Origin: UBA6952 sp045562575
GTDB lineage: Bacteria > Chloroflexota > Dehalococcoidia > Lucifugimonadales > UBA6952
Length of the DNA: 9,511 bases
Assembly (NCBI GenBank): GCA_045562575.1
Contig: JBJKVQ010000016.1
Span: forward strand, 1-9,511
Reading direction: 5' to 3'
Shown here: positions 1 to 6,557 of the stretch, piece by piece
Layout: the number at the start of each line of letters is the position of its first letter
How positions within the stretch are numbered: position 1 is the first letter of the stretch
Position numbers and translations under genes: made by a program
Notes under the pieces: generated by a model
Seen by the model: the letters and a program-made list of their open reading frames with translations, nothing else
Databases searched by the model: none
Told to the model about the DNA's origin: nothing

Positions 1-557
1 TTAACCAAATAACTATAAAAACTTCCCCGAATATCGATCAAGAAAAAGTATCTGAATTTATAACAGAATTTTTAAAAAGACATCATCAAGTTGATGAACC
101 CGATTTTACAGTAACTAGCCAAACCCAATTATTGGAAACAGTTAATGAAATAGGAACCACAATATCACTATTACTAGGCAGTATAGCCGGAATATCACTT
201 TTTGTTGGCGGAATTGGTGTTATGAATATAATGCTTGTATCTGTTACAGAAAGAACAAGAGAAATTGGTATCCGAAGAGCAATAGGCGCAACTGGACCAG
301 ATATTGCACTTCAATTCCTTATAGAGGCACTTGCTCTATCAATTTTGGGGGGTATTGCAGGTATATTAATTGGAATCACTGGATCAACATTATTGAACGG
401 GTATCAAATTGCTGACACACCTCTAATAACTATAATAACACCTTGGAGTATAATTCTTGCATTTACTGTAGCTTCTTTTGTAGGAATAGTATCCGGTTTA
501 TATCCAGCATGGAGAGCATCGTTATTAGACCCAATTACAGCTTTACGAAACCAATAG
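1..557 (+). CDS. MacB/FtsX-type ABC transporter permease, C-terminal part
   Basis: This is the C-terminal 184 residues of an ABC transporter permease. The frame is open from base 3, so the gene begins before the window; the TTG at 132 is an internal codon, not a start. The first ~45 residues look like the end of an extracytoplasmic MacB-like core domain. An FtsX-type permease domain follows, with membrane segments at about 50-80, 100-131 and 146-170. The signature VSVTERTREIGIRRAIGA (79-96), a cytoplasmic loop typical of MacB/LolC permeases, lies between the first two. The end, LYPAWRASLLDPITALR, is also the usual family ending. Relatives work with an ATPase subunit and often a membrane-fusion protein, exporting peptides, macrolides or lipoproteins. 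The partner genes would lie upstream, outside the window, so the substrate cannot be told. No terminator is visible in the 64 bp before the next gene. Confidence 0.92.
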   Translation, partial: NQITIKTSPNIDQEKVSEFITEFLKRHHQVDEPDFTVTSQTQLLETVNEIGTTISLLLGSIAGISLFVGGIGVMNIMLVSVTERTREIGIRRAIGATGPDIALQFLIEALALSILGGIAGILIGITGSTLLNGYQIADTPLITIITPWSIILAFTVASFVGIVSGLYPAWRASLLDPITALRNQ

Positions 558-621
558 ATTAAAATACAAAATAATCATAAGGTATTTTACAAATTACAAG
601 TAAAGATTTATAACATTTCTT

Positions 622-1440
622 ATGAGATATTTTATAAAGCACTTTTTAGAAACCAAATCACATTATTTTGCTTCTTCAATAGCCTTCTGGCTATTCTTTT
701 CTATGTTTCCTATTATATTGTTTATTGGATCCGTAGGTGAATATACAACAAAAGACAAAGATACTCAGATGCTTTTAGTTGAAGGCTTTATTAACACAAT
801 AATTCCAGCTTTCTCTCAAGAATTTATAGAAGCACAAATACTAAATTCTGCACAAAATAACCAGTTAGGGAGTTTATTAGGAACTGTTGGATTGTTAATT
901 ACTACTTTAAGTGTCTTCAGTGCTATAAGAAACACTTTTAATTATGTCTGGGGTATTGATCACGAAGGGCCATCATATATTAATAAATGGTTGACTGATA
1001 TAAAAATGCTTTTATACACCTATTTATTTATTTCTATTTTAGTGCTACTTAATAGTTCTACTATTTCTTTTCTTCCTACTATACATTTTAAAATTTTCAC
1101 TTTCCCCACGATTGACCAAAATACCAATGTCTTTACTTGGGTACTTGTTATAACAATTAAACTTATATTCACAAGTTTAGCAATGTACTTGGTTTTTCGC
1201 ACAGCTTTGTATACAAATGTAAAACCACTATTTATCCTTTATGGATCTTTTATTTCTAGCCTTGGTGTTCATCTTTGCACGACAATACTTAGTTGGTATT
1301 TTGAAATTAATCCACAAATAGAAATAATTTATGGGTCTCTTCAATCAGTAGTATGTTTATTAACTTGGTCGTACGGAATTGCTATTTCTATTAACCTTGG
1401 GTCCCTCACTGCTAAAATACTTCATTTCAGAGATCTATAG
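622..1440 (+). CDS. YihY/BrkB (UPF0761) family inner-membrane protein
   Basis: This is a 272-residue integral membrane protein with about six hydrophobic segments (roughly 16-38, 83-105, 127-150, 170-194, 203-225, 236-265). Family features are the N-terminal SIAFWLFFSMFPIILF, matching the usual ALAYYxLLSLFPLLL helix, the motif FSAIRNTFNYVWGI (about 99-112) and the late YGSLQSVVCLLTWSYG block. The ATG at 622 is the first start after an in-frame stop at 601, and the ribosome-binding site ahead of it is weak. The family's biochemical role is unsettled. The old label 'ribonuclease BN' for these proteins is wrong and should not be copied; BrkB was linked to serum resistance in Bordetella. It may be cotranscribed with the permease gene 64 bp upstream. 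It ends only 2 bp before the convergent oxidoreductase gene. Family assignment is firm; function is unknown. Confidence 0.88.
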   Translation: MRYFIKHFLETKSHYFASSIAFWLFFSMFPIILFIGSVGEYTTKDKDTQMLLVEGFINTIIPAFSQEFIEAQILNSAQNNQLGSLLGTVGLLITTLSVFSAIRNTFNYVWGIDHEGPSYINKWLTDIKMLLYTYLFISILVLLNSSTISFLPTIHFKIFTFPTIDQNTNVFTWVLVITIKLIFTSLAMYLVFRTALYTNVKPLFILYGSFISSLGVHLCTTILSWYFEINPQIEIIYGSLQSVVCLLTWSYGIAISINLGSLTAKILHFRDL

Positions 1441-1442
1441 CA

Positions 1443-2411
1443 CTATGGAATGAGAATTACTTTACCTGTAGTTTTTCGTGCGCCCAAATCATCTTGTGCT
1501 TGATTTGCTTTAGATAAAGGTAACGATAAACCTATTCTCACATTTAATTTTCCTTCTTCTATCCACTTAAAAATATCACCCGAACGCCAATTTAGTTCTT
1601 CTCTAGTCTGCATATAAGCTCCTAAACTCGGTCGTGTTAAATAGATAGAACCCTTTCTATTTAATAGTTGAGGATCCACAGGGGATACAGCACCACTTGA
1701 TTGGCCATAAAGAACCATAAAGCCACGTGAATTTAGACAATCTATGCTTCCATCAAATGTGGTCTTCCCAACAGAATCATAAACAACGGGTAAGCCTTTA
1801 CCATTAGTAATTTTACTTACTTCCTCTACAAAATTTTGCTTAGTATATATAATTACTTCATCTGCACCTGCCTCTAGTGCCAATTGTTTTTTTTCTTCTG
1901 TTGAAACAGTTGTTATAACTTTAGCTCCAATATTTTTTGCCATTTGTATAAAAAGTAATCCAACTCCTCCAGCTCCAGCATGGATTAAACATGTATGTTC
2001 TGGTCGTAACTGAAATGTTGAATACGCTAAATAATGCGCAGTCATTCCCTGTAAAATTGATGCCGCAGCTATTGTAAAATCAATACTATCTGGAACTGAA
2101 ACAACTGTATTTTCAGTCACCTTGGTATATTCAGCATATCCACCACTTGCCATAGAATATGCAACTTTATCTCCAACTTTAAAATCTTTTATGTCTTTGC
2201 CTACTTCTGCAACAATACCTGCACCTTCTGAACCCGGAATAAATGGTAAACCCATAGGATAAGCACCAGATCTTTGATATATATCAATAAAATTAACACC
2301 TATAGACTCATGTTTTATTAAAACTTCATTACTAGATATTGATGGGATATCTACATCCGTATAATTTAAAACCTCACTCCCACCAAATTCTTTAACTTGA
2401 ATCGCTTTCAT
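1443..2411 (-). CDS. NADPH:quinone oxidoreductase, zinc-free MDR family (zeta-crystallin-like)
   Basis: This is a 322-residue medium-chain dehydrogenase/reductase, the normal length for quinone oxidoreductases. The N-terminal GroES-like domain (about 1-125) carries GVNFIDIYQRSGAYP (38-52) and the GSEGAG turn (60-65). The Rossmann domain has the dinucleotide motif AGAGGVG (145-151) followed by the AKNIGAKVI strand. The C-terminus ARKTTGKVILIP is typical of the QOR group. The Cys/His/Asp zinc ligands of alcohol dehydrogenases are absent. The family performs NAD(P)H-dependent reduction of quinones or of other conjugated carbonyls; the substrate here is unknown. I chose the ATG at 2411 because GGAGG (2417-2421) sits 5 nt upstream and residue 1 then begins the conserved MKAIQV strand. 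A TTG four codons earlier overlaps that ribosome-binding site. The gene stands alone, convergent with yihY and divergent from an MFS gene. Confidence 0.93.
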   Translation of the reverse strand: MKAIQVKEFGGSEVLNYTDVDIPSISSNEVLIKHESIGVNFIDIYQRSGAYPMGLPFIPGSEGAGIVAEVGKDIKDFKVGDKVAYSMASGGYAEYTKVTENTVVSVPDSIDFTIAAASILQGMTAHYLAYSTFQLRPEHTCLIHAGAGGVGLLFIQMAKNIGAKVITTVSTEEKKQLALEAGADEVIIYTKQNFVEEVSKITNGKGLPVVYDSVGKTTFDGSIDCLNSRGFMVLYGQSSGAVSPVDPQLLNRKGSIYLTRPSLGAYMQTREELNWRSGDIFKWIEEGKLNVRIGLSLPLSKANQAQDDLGARKTTGKVILIP

Positions 2412-2447
2412 AAAATCCTCCAAAACTATTGTAAAAAATCTCGATAA

Positions 2448-2476
2448 ATATTATGGTTCTAAAGTTGTAAATTCAA
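2448..2476 (-). promoter_or_regulatory. Probable sigma-70-type promoter of the quinone oxidoreductase gene
   Basis: Read on the minus strand, TTGAAT (2476-2471) and TAATAT (2453-2448) are separated by exactly 17 nt, matching the -35 and -10 consensus at 4 of 6 positions each. Transcription would begin near 2441, giving a leader of about 30 nt that contains the GGAGG ribosome-binding site. In a region this rich in A and T such matches occur by chance, so spacing and location carry most of the weight. Confidence 0.4.
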
Positions 2477-2561
2477 GCATCTATTTTCACAATAGAATTG
2501 CTATTATTAATAACTACAGCAAGTATAGCAAAACACTTAAACGCTAATCAATGGAAGTCTG

Positions 2562-2573
2562 CCCATATATGGG
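2562..2573. repeat. 12-bp perfect palindrome CCCATATATGGG, candidate operator
   Basis: The palindrome lies 19 bp before the AGGAG ribosome-binding site of the MFS gene. It is the only GC-flanked perfect dyad in an otherwise A/T-rich intergenic region. Its size and position suit binding of a dimeric regulator to the promoter or leader of the MFS gene, but no regulator gene is encoded nearby. The regulatory role is inference. Confidence 0.35.
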
Positions 2574-2592
2574 TGGTACATGAATCCATATT

Positions 2593-2597
2593 AGGAG
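2593..2597 (+). promoter_or_regulatory. Ribosome-binding site AGGAG that decides the MFS start
   Basis: AGGAG is placed 6 nt before ATA at 2604 and 3 nt before ATT at 2601. It is 57 nt from the ATG at 2655, too far to serve it. This supports translation beginning at a non-standard codon at 2604 or 2601, or a base change or error in what would be ATG at 2604-2606. Confidence 0.6.
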
Positions 2598-2603
2598 TCA
2601 ATT

Positions 2604-3851
2604 ATAAAAACTAAACACCGATTATATTATGGTTGGGTAATTGTAGCTGCCATTATGCTATCTAGTACAGGATCTGGGACAATGATGCAATTTGGATACA
2701 CCACATTCATCAAACCCATGTCGGTTTCTTTAAAATGGAGCAGGGCAATAATTTCTCTTGGTATGTCTTTTCGAATAATTGTTGGTGGTTTGTTAAGTGT
2801 ATTGATAGGTCCAATAATAGATCGATATGGCATAGGTAAAATTATGTTTTTTTCTGGATTAATTGCTTCTTTATGTACTTATTTAATTACTAAAGTATAT
2901 TCTCCATGGCAATTTCTTGTCCTTTTTGGTATTGCTGGGGGATTTGCTTCAGCTGGTGCTGGTGAATTTGCTGTTGGATCTGTAATTCCAAAGTGGTTTA
3001 TAAAAAAACGCGGTAAAGCTTTGGCTTTTGGAACCATGGGAGGCGTACTTGTTGGTGTATTTATAACACCAATAATGGCTATATTAATGGATACATACGG
3101 ATGGAAATATGGATGGTTTTTTATATCTGGATTTACTTTGATAACAATAATCCCTGCTTCTTTTCTTATGAAAAGAAGACCTGAGGATATAGGTTTTTTA
3201 CCCGATGGAATCCCAATTGATAATACATATCAAGAAACATATATAGCTAATAATGAAATATCAAAAGGATATAGTGCTATGAAAACAATTGTTTTCTGGC
3301 AGTTAATTATAGCTTTTAATCTAAATGGACTTGCTATAACAGGTATAGTTGTTCATGAATTGAGTTATCTACTAGACAATAACTTTTCTGCATACACTGC
3401 AGCTTTAATTGTTAGTATACATGCTCTCTCTGGCATAGGTGGACGATTCGTTTGGGGATATTTTGTAGACAGAATTGCAGTGAAATACTGTTTAGCAATT
3501 TCATCTTTTGGGGCAGCATTAGCAACAGTTATCTTGCTTCAAGCAACATCTATACCGTTAGCTTTACTCTTTGCTATTATCTATGGATTAAATATTGGTG
3601 GTGAACAGTTATTAAATGCAGTTGCCTGGTCAGAATATTTTGACAGAAATATCCTTGCTACTATAAGAGGATTTAGTTTACCTTTTCAGTTATTAAGCAG
3701 AGCTGCAGGTCCATTTATCGCAGGTCTTTTATTTAGTATTAATGGTTCGTATATAATTCCCTTTAGCTTATTTATTGGTACTTTGATTTGTTCAAGTTTG
3801 ATGTTTCTTAGTATCAACAAACCAAATGAAGATCAAACTTTACGAACGTAA
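2604..3851 (+). CDS. MFS transporter (monocarboxylate/OFA-like N-terminus), start codon non-standard
   Basis: This is a twelve-helix major facilitator of about 415 residues. The first standard start, ATG at 2655, falls inside helix 1 and would remove the highly typical N-terminus. Upstream in the same frame the codons read KTKHRLYYGWVIVAAI, and YYGWVIVA is the hallmark start of helix 1 in monocarboxylate/OFA-like MFS proteins. An AGGAG (2593-2597) stands 6 nt before an ATA codon at 2604; the frame is closed by TAG at 2592. I therefore place the start at 2604 (ATA) or 2601 (ATT). Motif A, GPIIDRYG, lies between helices 2 and 3 (about 69-76), and its second-half counterpart WGYFVDRIAVKY follows helix 8. 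The substrate is unknown; small carboxylates are the common theme of the group. The 3' end overlaps the opposing MFS gene by 19 bp. Confidence 0.85.
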   Translation: MKTKHRLYYGWVIVAAIMLSSTGSGTMMQFGYTTFIKPMSVSLKWSRAIISLGMSFRIIVGGLLSVLIGPIIDRYGIGKIMFFSGLIASLCTYLITKVYSPWQFLVLFGIAGGFASAGAGEFAVGSVIPKWFIKKRGKALAFGTMGGVLVGVFITPIMAILMDTYGWKYGWFFISGFTLITIIPASFLMKRRPEDIGFLPDGIPIDNTYQETYIANNEISKGYSAMKTIVFWQLIIAFNLNGLAITGIVVHELSYLLDNNFSAYTAALIVSIHALSGIGGRFVWGYFVDRIAVKYCLAISSFGAALATVILLQATSIPLALLFAIIYGLNIGGEQLLNAVAWSEYFDRNILATIRGFSLPFQLLSRAAGPFIAGLLFSINGSYIIPFSLFIGTLICSSLMFLSINKPNEDQTLRT

Positions 3852-5038
3852 ACCAAATACAAAAATACCATAGCAAATAATGCACATATCGAAGATGTAA
3901 AAAACCCTATAAACCAACCTAACTCATTTCGGCCAAAAATATCTAATATTATTCCAAACACTAGGGGGGAAATTGCTGCTGTGCCAAAAGCAAATACAGT
4001 ATGCACAGCTAAACTAGATGCTAATTCCTCAGGTTTAGCATTTTCTGTAATCAAGGTAGTGTATATTGCCGAATCTGAACCAACAAACAACGTCCAAATA
4101 AACCCGACAATAATAGCAAATATTACTGGCAATAAAACGGTCAAACCTATAAGTAAAGAAAGAACACTACTAGTAGCAAGTATAGCTATTGCTACTTTTG
4201 CTCTATTTTTGCCATCAGAATATGATGCGCCAAGAAGAGGTGTGAACGATGCTACAATAGATATAATTCCAGCTATTGTAGATGCTAAGGCAGCACTATA
4301 GTTTAATCCTGAACCTGATTCAATATACAAGAATGCTAAAAATACAGGAAACCACATTCTCAATATGTATAACTCCCATGCATGCATGGCATAACTAAAT
4401 GAAGCAACAAACAATCTTTTATTCAATAGAACTTTAAGGTTCAACAAGGCAGAACCAGGATTTGTTGGAAGAAGATCAATTTTAATAATAAATATTAATG
4501 CTAATAAAACACTGGTAATAGAAATACACGAAACCACTAAATAAACTGTTTCCCACGGAAAAATAAGTAATAAATACCCTGCTATCAATAATGAAAGCCC
4601 TCCACCTGCATAAAACCCTGCTACATATAATCCTATTGAAGAACCTCTCGATTCTGCAGATATGTTCTGTCCAATAATTTTTTGACCAATAACATATACT
4701 GCAGAAAATGCTGCTCCACTTATGAACCTCAATAGCAATGCAGATAATAATCCATTTGCAAAAATACTAAAAGCAATATGTGAAAATGTGGAAACACAAA
4801 CAGCAAAAAACAATGTGTTTTTCGTTGAATATTTATCTGATAGTGGAACTAATAAAATTGCACCTAATACATATCCTAAAAAATAAACTCCACTAATCGC
4901 ACCAACTTCAGTATTTATTAAATTCCACTGTTTTTCAATCAAGGGTATAGATGCAACAAAAGTTGCAAAAGGAAACAAGCTAAAAATCAATATAGCTGTT
5001 AATAAAGTTACTAATGGGTTTCTTAATGAATTTAACAA
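3833..5038 (-). CDS. MFS transporter, 401 aa
   Basis: This is a twelve-helix major facilitator of usual length. It has the motif A remnant VPLSDKYSTKNT between helices 2 and 3 (about 64-75) and a conserved helix 4-5 stretch with ISGAAFSAVYVIGQ and SRGSSIGLYVAGFYAGGG. It is not a close copy of the neighbouring MFS protein: it lacks the YYGWVIVA start and the two share no obvious sequence blocks. The start is a TTG at 5038, preceded by a purine-rich GAGAGAG tract (5044-5050), with an in-frame stop at 5051; no ATG exists near the N-terminus. The TGA stop lies inside the last codons of the opposing MFS gene. No convincing promoter was found on this strand between 5039 and 5120. The substrate cannot be predicted. 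Confidence 0.9.
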   Translation of the reverse strand: MLNSLRNPLVTLLTAILIFSLFPFATFVASIPLIEKQWNLINTEVGAISGVYFLGYVLGAILLVPLSDKYSTKNTLFFAVCVSTFSHIAFSIFANGLLSALLLRFISGAAFSAVYVIGQKIIGQNISAESRGSSIGLYVAGFYAGGGLSLLIAGYLLLIFPWETVYLVVSCISITSVLLALIFIIKIDLLPTNPGSALLNLKVLLNKRLFVASFSYAMHAWELYILRMWFPVFLAFLYIESGSGLNYSAALASTIAGIISIVASFTPLLGASYSDGKNRAKVAIAILATSSVLSLLIGLTVLLPVIFAIIVGFIWTLFVGSDSAIYTTLITENAKPEELASSLAVHTVFAFGTAAISPLVFGIILDIFGRNELGWFIGFFTSSICALFAMVFLYLVYVRKV

Positions 5039-5094
5039 GTTACTCTCTCTTCAATCTAAACCAAACCTAACATAACGAAAAAATATTCACAAGT

Positions 5095-5123
5095 TTGACA
5101 ATAATGAGGAACAAAGATAAAAT
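5095..5123 (+). promoter_or_regulatory. Strong sigma-70-type promoter of rpsP-khpA-rimM
   Basis: A perfect -35 TTGACA (5095-5100) is followed after exactly 17 nt by TAAAAT (5118-5123), which matches the -10 consensus at 5 of 6 positions. Transcription would start near 5130 and leave a leader of about 30 nt before rpsP. This is the best promoter in the window and fits the high expression expected of a ribosomal protein operon. Confidence 0.75.
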
Positions 5124-5160
5124 TTCCTTTCTAGCTCATATAGTATTAATAAGGTTTTAC

Positions 5161-5400
5161 ATGCTAAAAATAAGATTAAAACGTGTTGGCGCAAAAAAGC
5201 AACCTTCATATAGAGTTGTCGTAGCTGATTCTCGATCTCCAAGAGATGGAGCATTTCTTGAACTCGTTGGCACATATGACCCTAAAACTGATCCACCCAC
5301 AATTAACTTAAACCATACTAAAATAAATGAATGGATTGCTAAAGGAGCTCAACCTTCTGATGCAATGAAAAGTATTCTTAACCAAACTACGAAAGAATAG
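5161..5400 (+). CDS. rpsP: 30S ribosomal protein S16
   Basis: S16 is a small-subunit protein that binds 16S rRNA early in 30S assembly. The 79-residue product starts with the family hallmark MLKIRLKRVGAKKQPSYRVV, followed by VADSRSPRDGAFLELVGTYDP, and ends with the helix LNHTKINEWIAKGAQPSDAM. Length is close to the usual ~80 residues. The ATG at 5161 is chosen because it opens this conserved strand and has AAGG (5151-5154) 6 nt upstream. A longer frame reaching back to a TTG at 5095 would translate the promoter itself and has no homology to S16. It is the first gene of an operon with khpA (14-nt gap) and rimM. Confidence 0.98.
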   Translation: MLKIRLKRVGAKKQPSYRVVVADSRSPRDGAFLELVGTYDPKTDPPTINLNHTKINEWIAKGAQPSDAMKSILNQTTKE

Positions 5401-5414
5401 AGGGTTGGTTTATT

Positions 5415-5645
5415 ATGAAAGAACTCGTTGAATACATCGCTAAATCCTTAGCTAGTAACCCAGATGAAGTGGTAGTAGAGGAAGAAGAGGACGACGAAGG
5501 TAAAGTTATTCTTAAACTCACAGTGGCTGAAGAAGACAAAGGGAAATTAATAGGCCGTGAGGGAAGAGTTGCTCAAGCAATAAGAGTTCTCCTAAGAGTG
5601 GCTGCAGTTAAAGCAGGGACCAGAGTTAATTTAGAAATTCTCTAA
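5415..5645 (+). CDS. khpA: KhpA-type KH-domain RNA-binding protein
   Basis: This is a 76-residue single KH-domain protein, the normal size for the family. It opens with MKELVEYIAKSLASNPDEV, carries an unusually acidic stretch EEEEDDE (22-28), and has the RNA-binding loop GKLIGREGR (43-51) with the GxxG signature GREG at 47-50. It ends in the GTRVNLEIL strand. In Firmicutes KhpA pairs with KhpB/Jag to bind RNA and affect cell elongation and division. Its position directly behind rpsP and before rimM is the conserved bacterial arrangement. AGGG (5401-5404) lies 10 nt before the ATG. The gap to rimM is only 6 nt, so translational coupling is likely. Confidence 0.95.
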   Translation: MKELVEYIAKSLASNPDEVVVEEEEDDEGKVILKLTVAEEDKGKLIGREGRVAQAIRVLLRVAAVKAGTRVNLEIL

Positions 5646-5651
5646 ACTTTA

Positions 5652-6149
5652 ATGATGGAAGCAGATCTTGTAGCTGTTGGTCAAATTTTTTCTATTTTTG
5701 GTATTAAAGGCCAAGTTAAAGTTAGGCCTCTCTCTGATGTTACGTCTCGTTTTACTAGTGGGAACAAAGTAATATTAAATAATCAAGAAGTATTAATTCA
5801 AAAAGTTTCCAAGCAAAAGTGGTATTACATATTATTATTAGATAATTACAATACTCCCGAAAAAGCAAAAGCACTCAAAGACAAATATCTTTATATAAGA
5901 CCATCACAAACTCCGCATCCACAAAATGATACTTACTACTATTATGAATTAATTGGATTATCCGTTATGAATGTTAACCAAGAATATCTTGGTAAAATAT
6001 CAAATATTCTTTCTACTGGTGCAAATGATGTATATGTTGTAACAAATGATGATAATGAAGACATACTCATACCTGCTATAAAATCAGTAATTATTGATGT
6101 AGATATCAAAAGTCAAAAAATGACTGTAGATCAACCTGCTTGGCTATAG
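5652..6149 (+). CDS. rimM: 16S rRNA processing/maturation factor RimM
   Basis: RimM helps mature the 30S head domain and binds S19. The 165-residue product has the N-terminal RimM barrel, with VAVGQIFSIFGIKGQVKV (7-24). The histidine usual in the (H)GI(K/R)G motif is Phe here. The C-terminal PRC-barrel (about 95-165) has YYYYELIGL, STGANDVYVV (121-130) and ILIPAI (138-143), all diagnostic. Two ATG codons in a row (5652, 5655) could serve as start. No Shine-Dalgarno sequence is visible, so initiation probably depends on coupling to khpA, whose stop is 6 nt upstream. The usual next genes, trmD and rplS, are absent; the gene instead meets a convergent operon and overlaps its last gene by 6 bp. 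Confidence 0.96.
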   Translation: MMEADLVAVGQIFSIFGIKGQVKVRPLSDVTSRFTSGNKVILNNQEVLIQKVSKQKWYYILLLDNYNTPEKAKALKDKYLYIRPSQTPHPQNDTYYYYELIGLSVMNVNQEYLGKISNILSTGANDVYVVTNDDNEDILIPAIKSVIIDVDIKSQKMTVDQPAWL

Positions 6150-6557
6150 GGGTTCAAACATAGGTACATGAATTTGATTAGTTGCTTGTACAAATGTTAC
6201 TTTCACATCCATGCCTATTGTTACACTTTTAGGATCACAATTAATTATATTAGTAAATAATTTAACCCCTTCATCAAGTTCTACTAAAGCTAATACATAG
6301 GGAACTTCTTCATTGAAACCTGGAGTTCTGTTTTGATAAGTAATTGTGTAAGTCCAAACTTTTCCAGTGCCTTTGGCCTCAACATATTCTATATCTTTTG
6401 ACCAACAACCAGAACAAAATCCTCTAGGGTACCATTGATAACCACATGATTCACAATGCTGAATCATTAAATACCCTTTTCTTGCAGAATCCCAAAATTT
6501 CCTGGTTTCACCTGTTATAGTTGGTAATGGTTTTTTCCATTGACTTTGATTTACCAT
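6144..6557 (-). CDS. DUF35-type Zn-ribbon/OB-fold protein, partner of the thiolase-like enzyme
   Basis: This is a 137-residue protein of the DUF35 (rubredoxin-like zinc ribbon plus OB-fold) family. An N-terminal helix (about 14-32, TGETRKFWDSARKGYLMIQ) leads into a zinc ribbon with Cys35, Cys38, Cys48 and Cys51 (HCESCG and FCSGCW). The OB-fold follows with GTGKVWTYTITYQ, the PYVLALVELDEGVKLFTNI strand pair and GMDVKVTF. Members usually work as tight partners of thiolase-like acyl-CoA enzymes, as ChsH2 does with Ltp2 in steroid side-chain breakdown, where the OB-fold shapes the CoA site. The ATG directly follows the stop codon of the thiolase-like gene, with AGGAGGTGAT just before it, so equal, coupled synthesis is likely. 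The stop overlaps that of rimM in a shared CTATAG. Confidence 0.93.
   Translation of the reverse strand: MVNQSQWKKPLPTITGETRKFWDSARKGYLMIQHCESCGYQWYPRGFCSGCWSKDIEYVEAKGTGKVWTYTITYQNRTPGFNEEVPYVLALVELDEGVKLFTNIINCDPKSVTIGMDVKVTFVQATNQIHVPMFEPL

Larger units (their letters stand above)
2412..2603. promoter_or_regulatory. Divergent intergenic region between oxidoreductase and MFS genes
   Basis: These 192 bases separate two divergent genes and must hold both promoters. Besides the oxidoreductase promoter there are three small inverted repeats: TCTATT/AATAGA (2480-2485/2491-2496), TTGCTAT/ATAGCAA (2498-2504/2525-2531) and the palindrome CCCATATATGGG (2562-2573). For the MFS gene, a TTCACA at 2486-2491 with TAATAA 16 nt later is the only -35/-10 pair I could find, and it is weak. 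No open frame or RNA gene is recognisable. Confidence 0.5.

Noticed and set aside
561..588. AAAATAC/GTATTTT inverted repeat after the permease gene as a terminator
   Set aside because: The 7-bp A/T-only stem with a 14-nt loop is too weak and has no T-tract; chance is likely in this composition.
1020..1202. Small minus-strand open frame inside the yihY-family gene
   Set aside because: It is antisense to a clear membrane protein gene and has no start signals or homology.
622..1440. Annotation as ribonuclease BN
   Set aside because: That historical label for the YihY family is wrong; the product is a polytopic membrane protein without nuclease motifs.
2627..2833. Minus-strand open frame overlapping the start of the first MFS gene
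   Set aside because: It is antisense to conserved MFS helices 1-2 and has no ribosome-binding site.
3981..4301. Open frame of 106 codons on the + strand
   Set aside because: It lies wholly inside the well-supported minus-strand MFS gene, has no ribosome-binding site and resembles no family; it is a shadow frame.
5039..5120. A promoter for the minus-strand MFS gene
   Set aside because: TTGTCA on the minus strand has no acceptable -10 at 16-19 nt; other pairs had poor matches or spacing.
5087..5275. Minus-strand open frame across the rpsP promoter and gene
   Set aside because: It is antisense to rpsP and shows no recognisable protein features.
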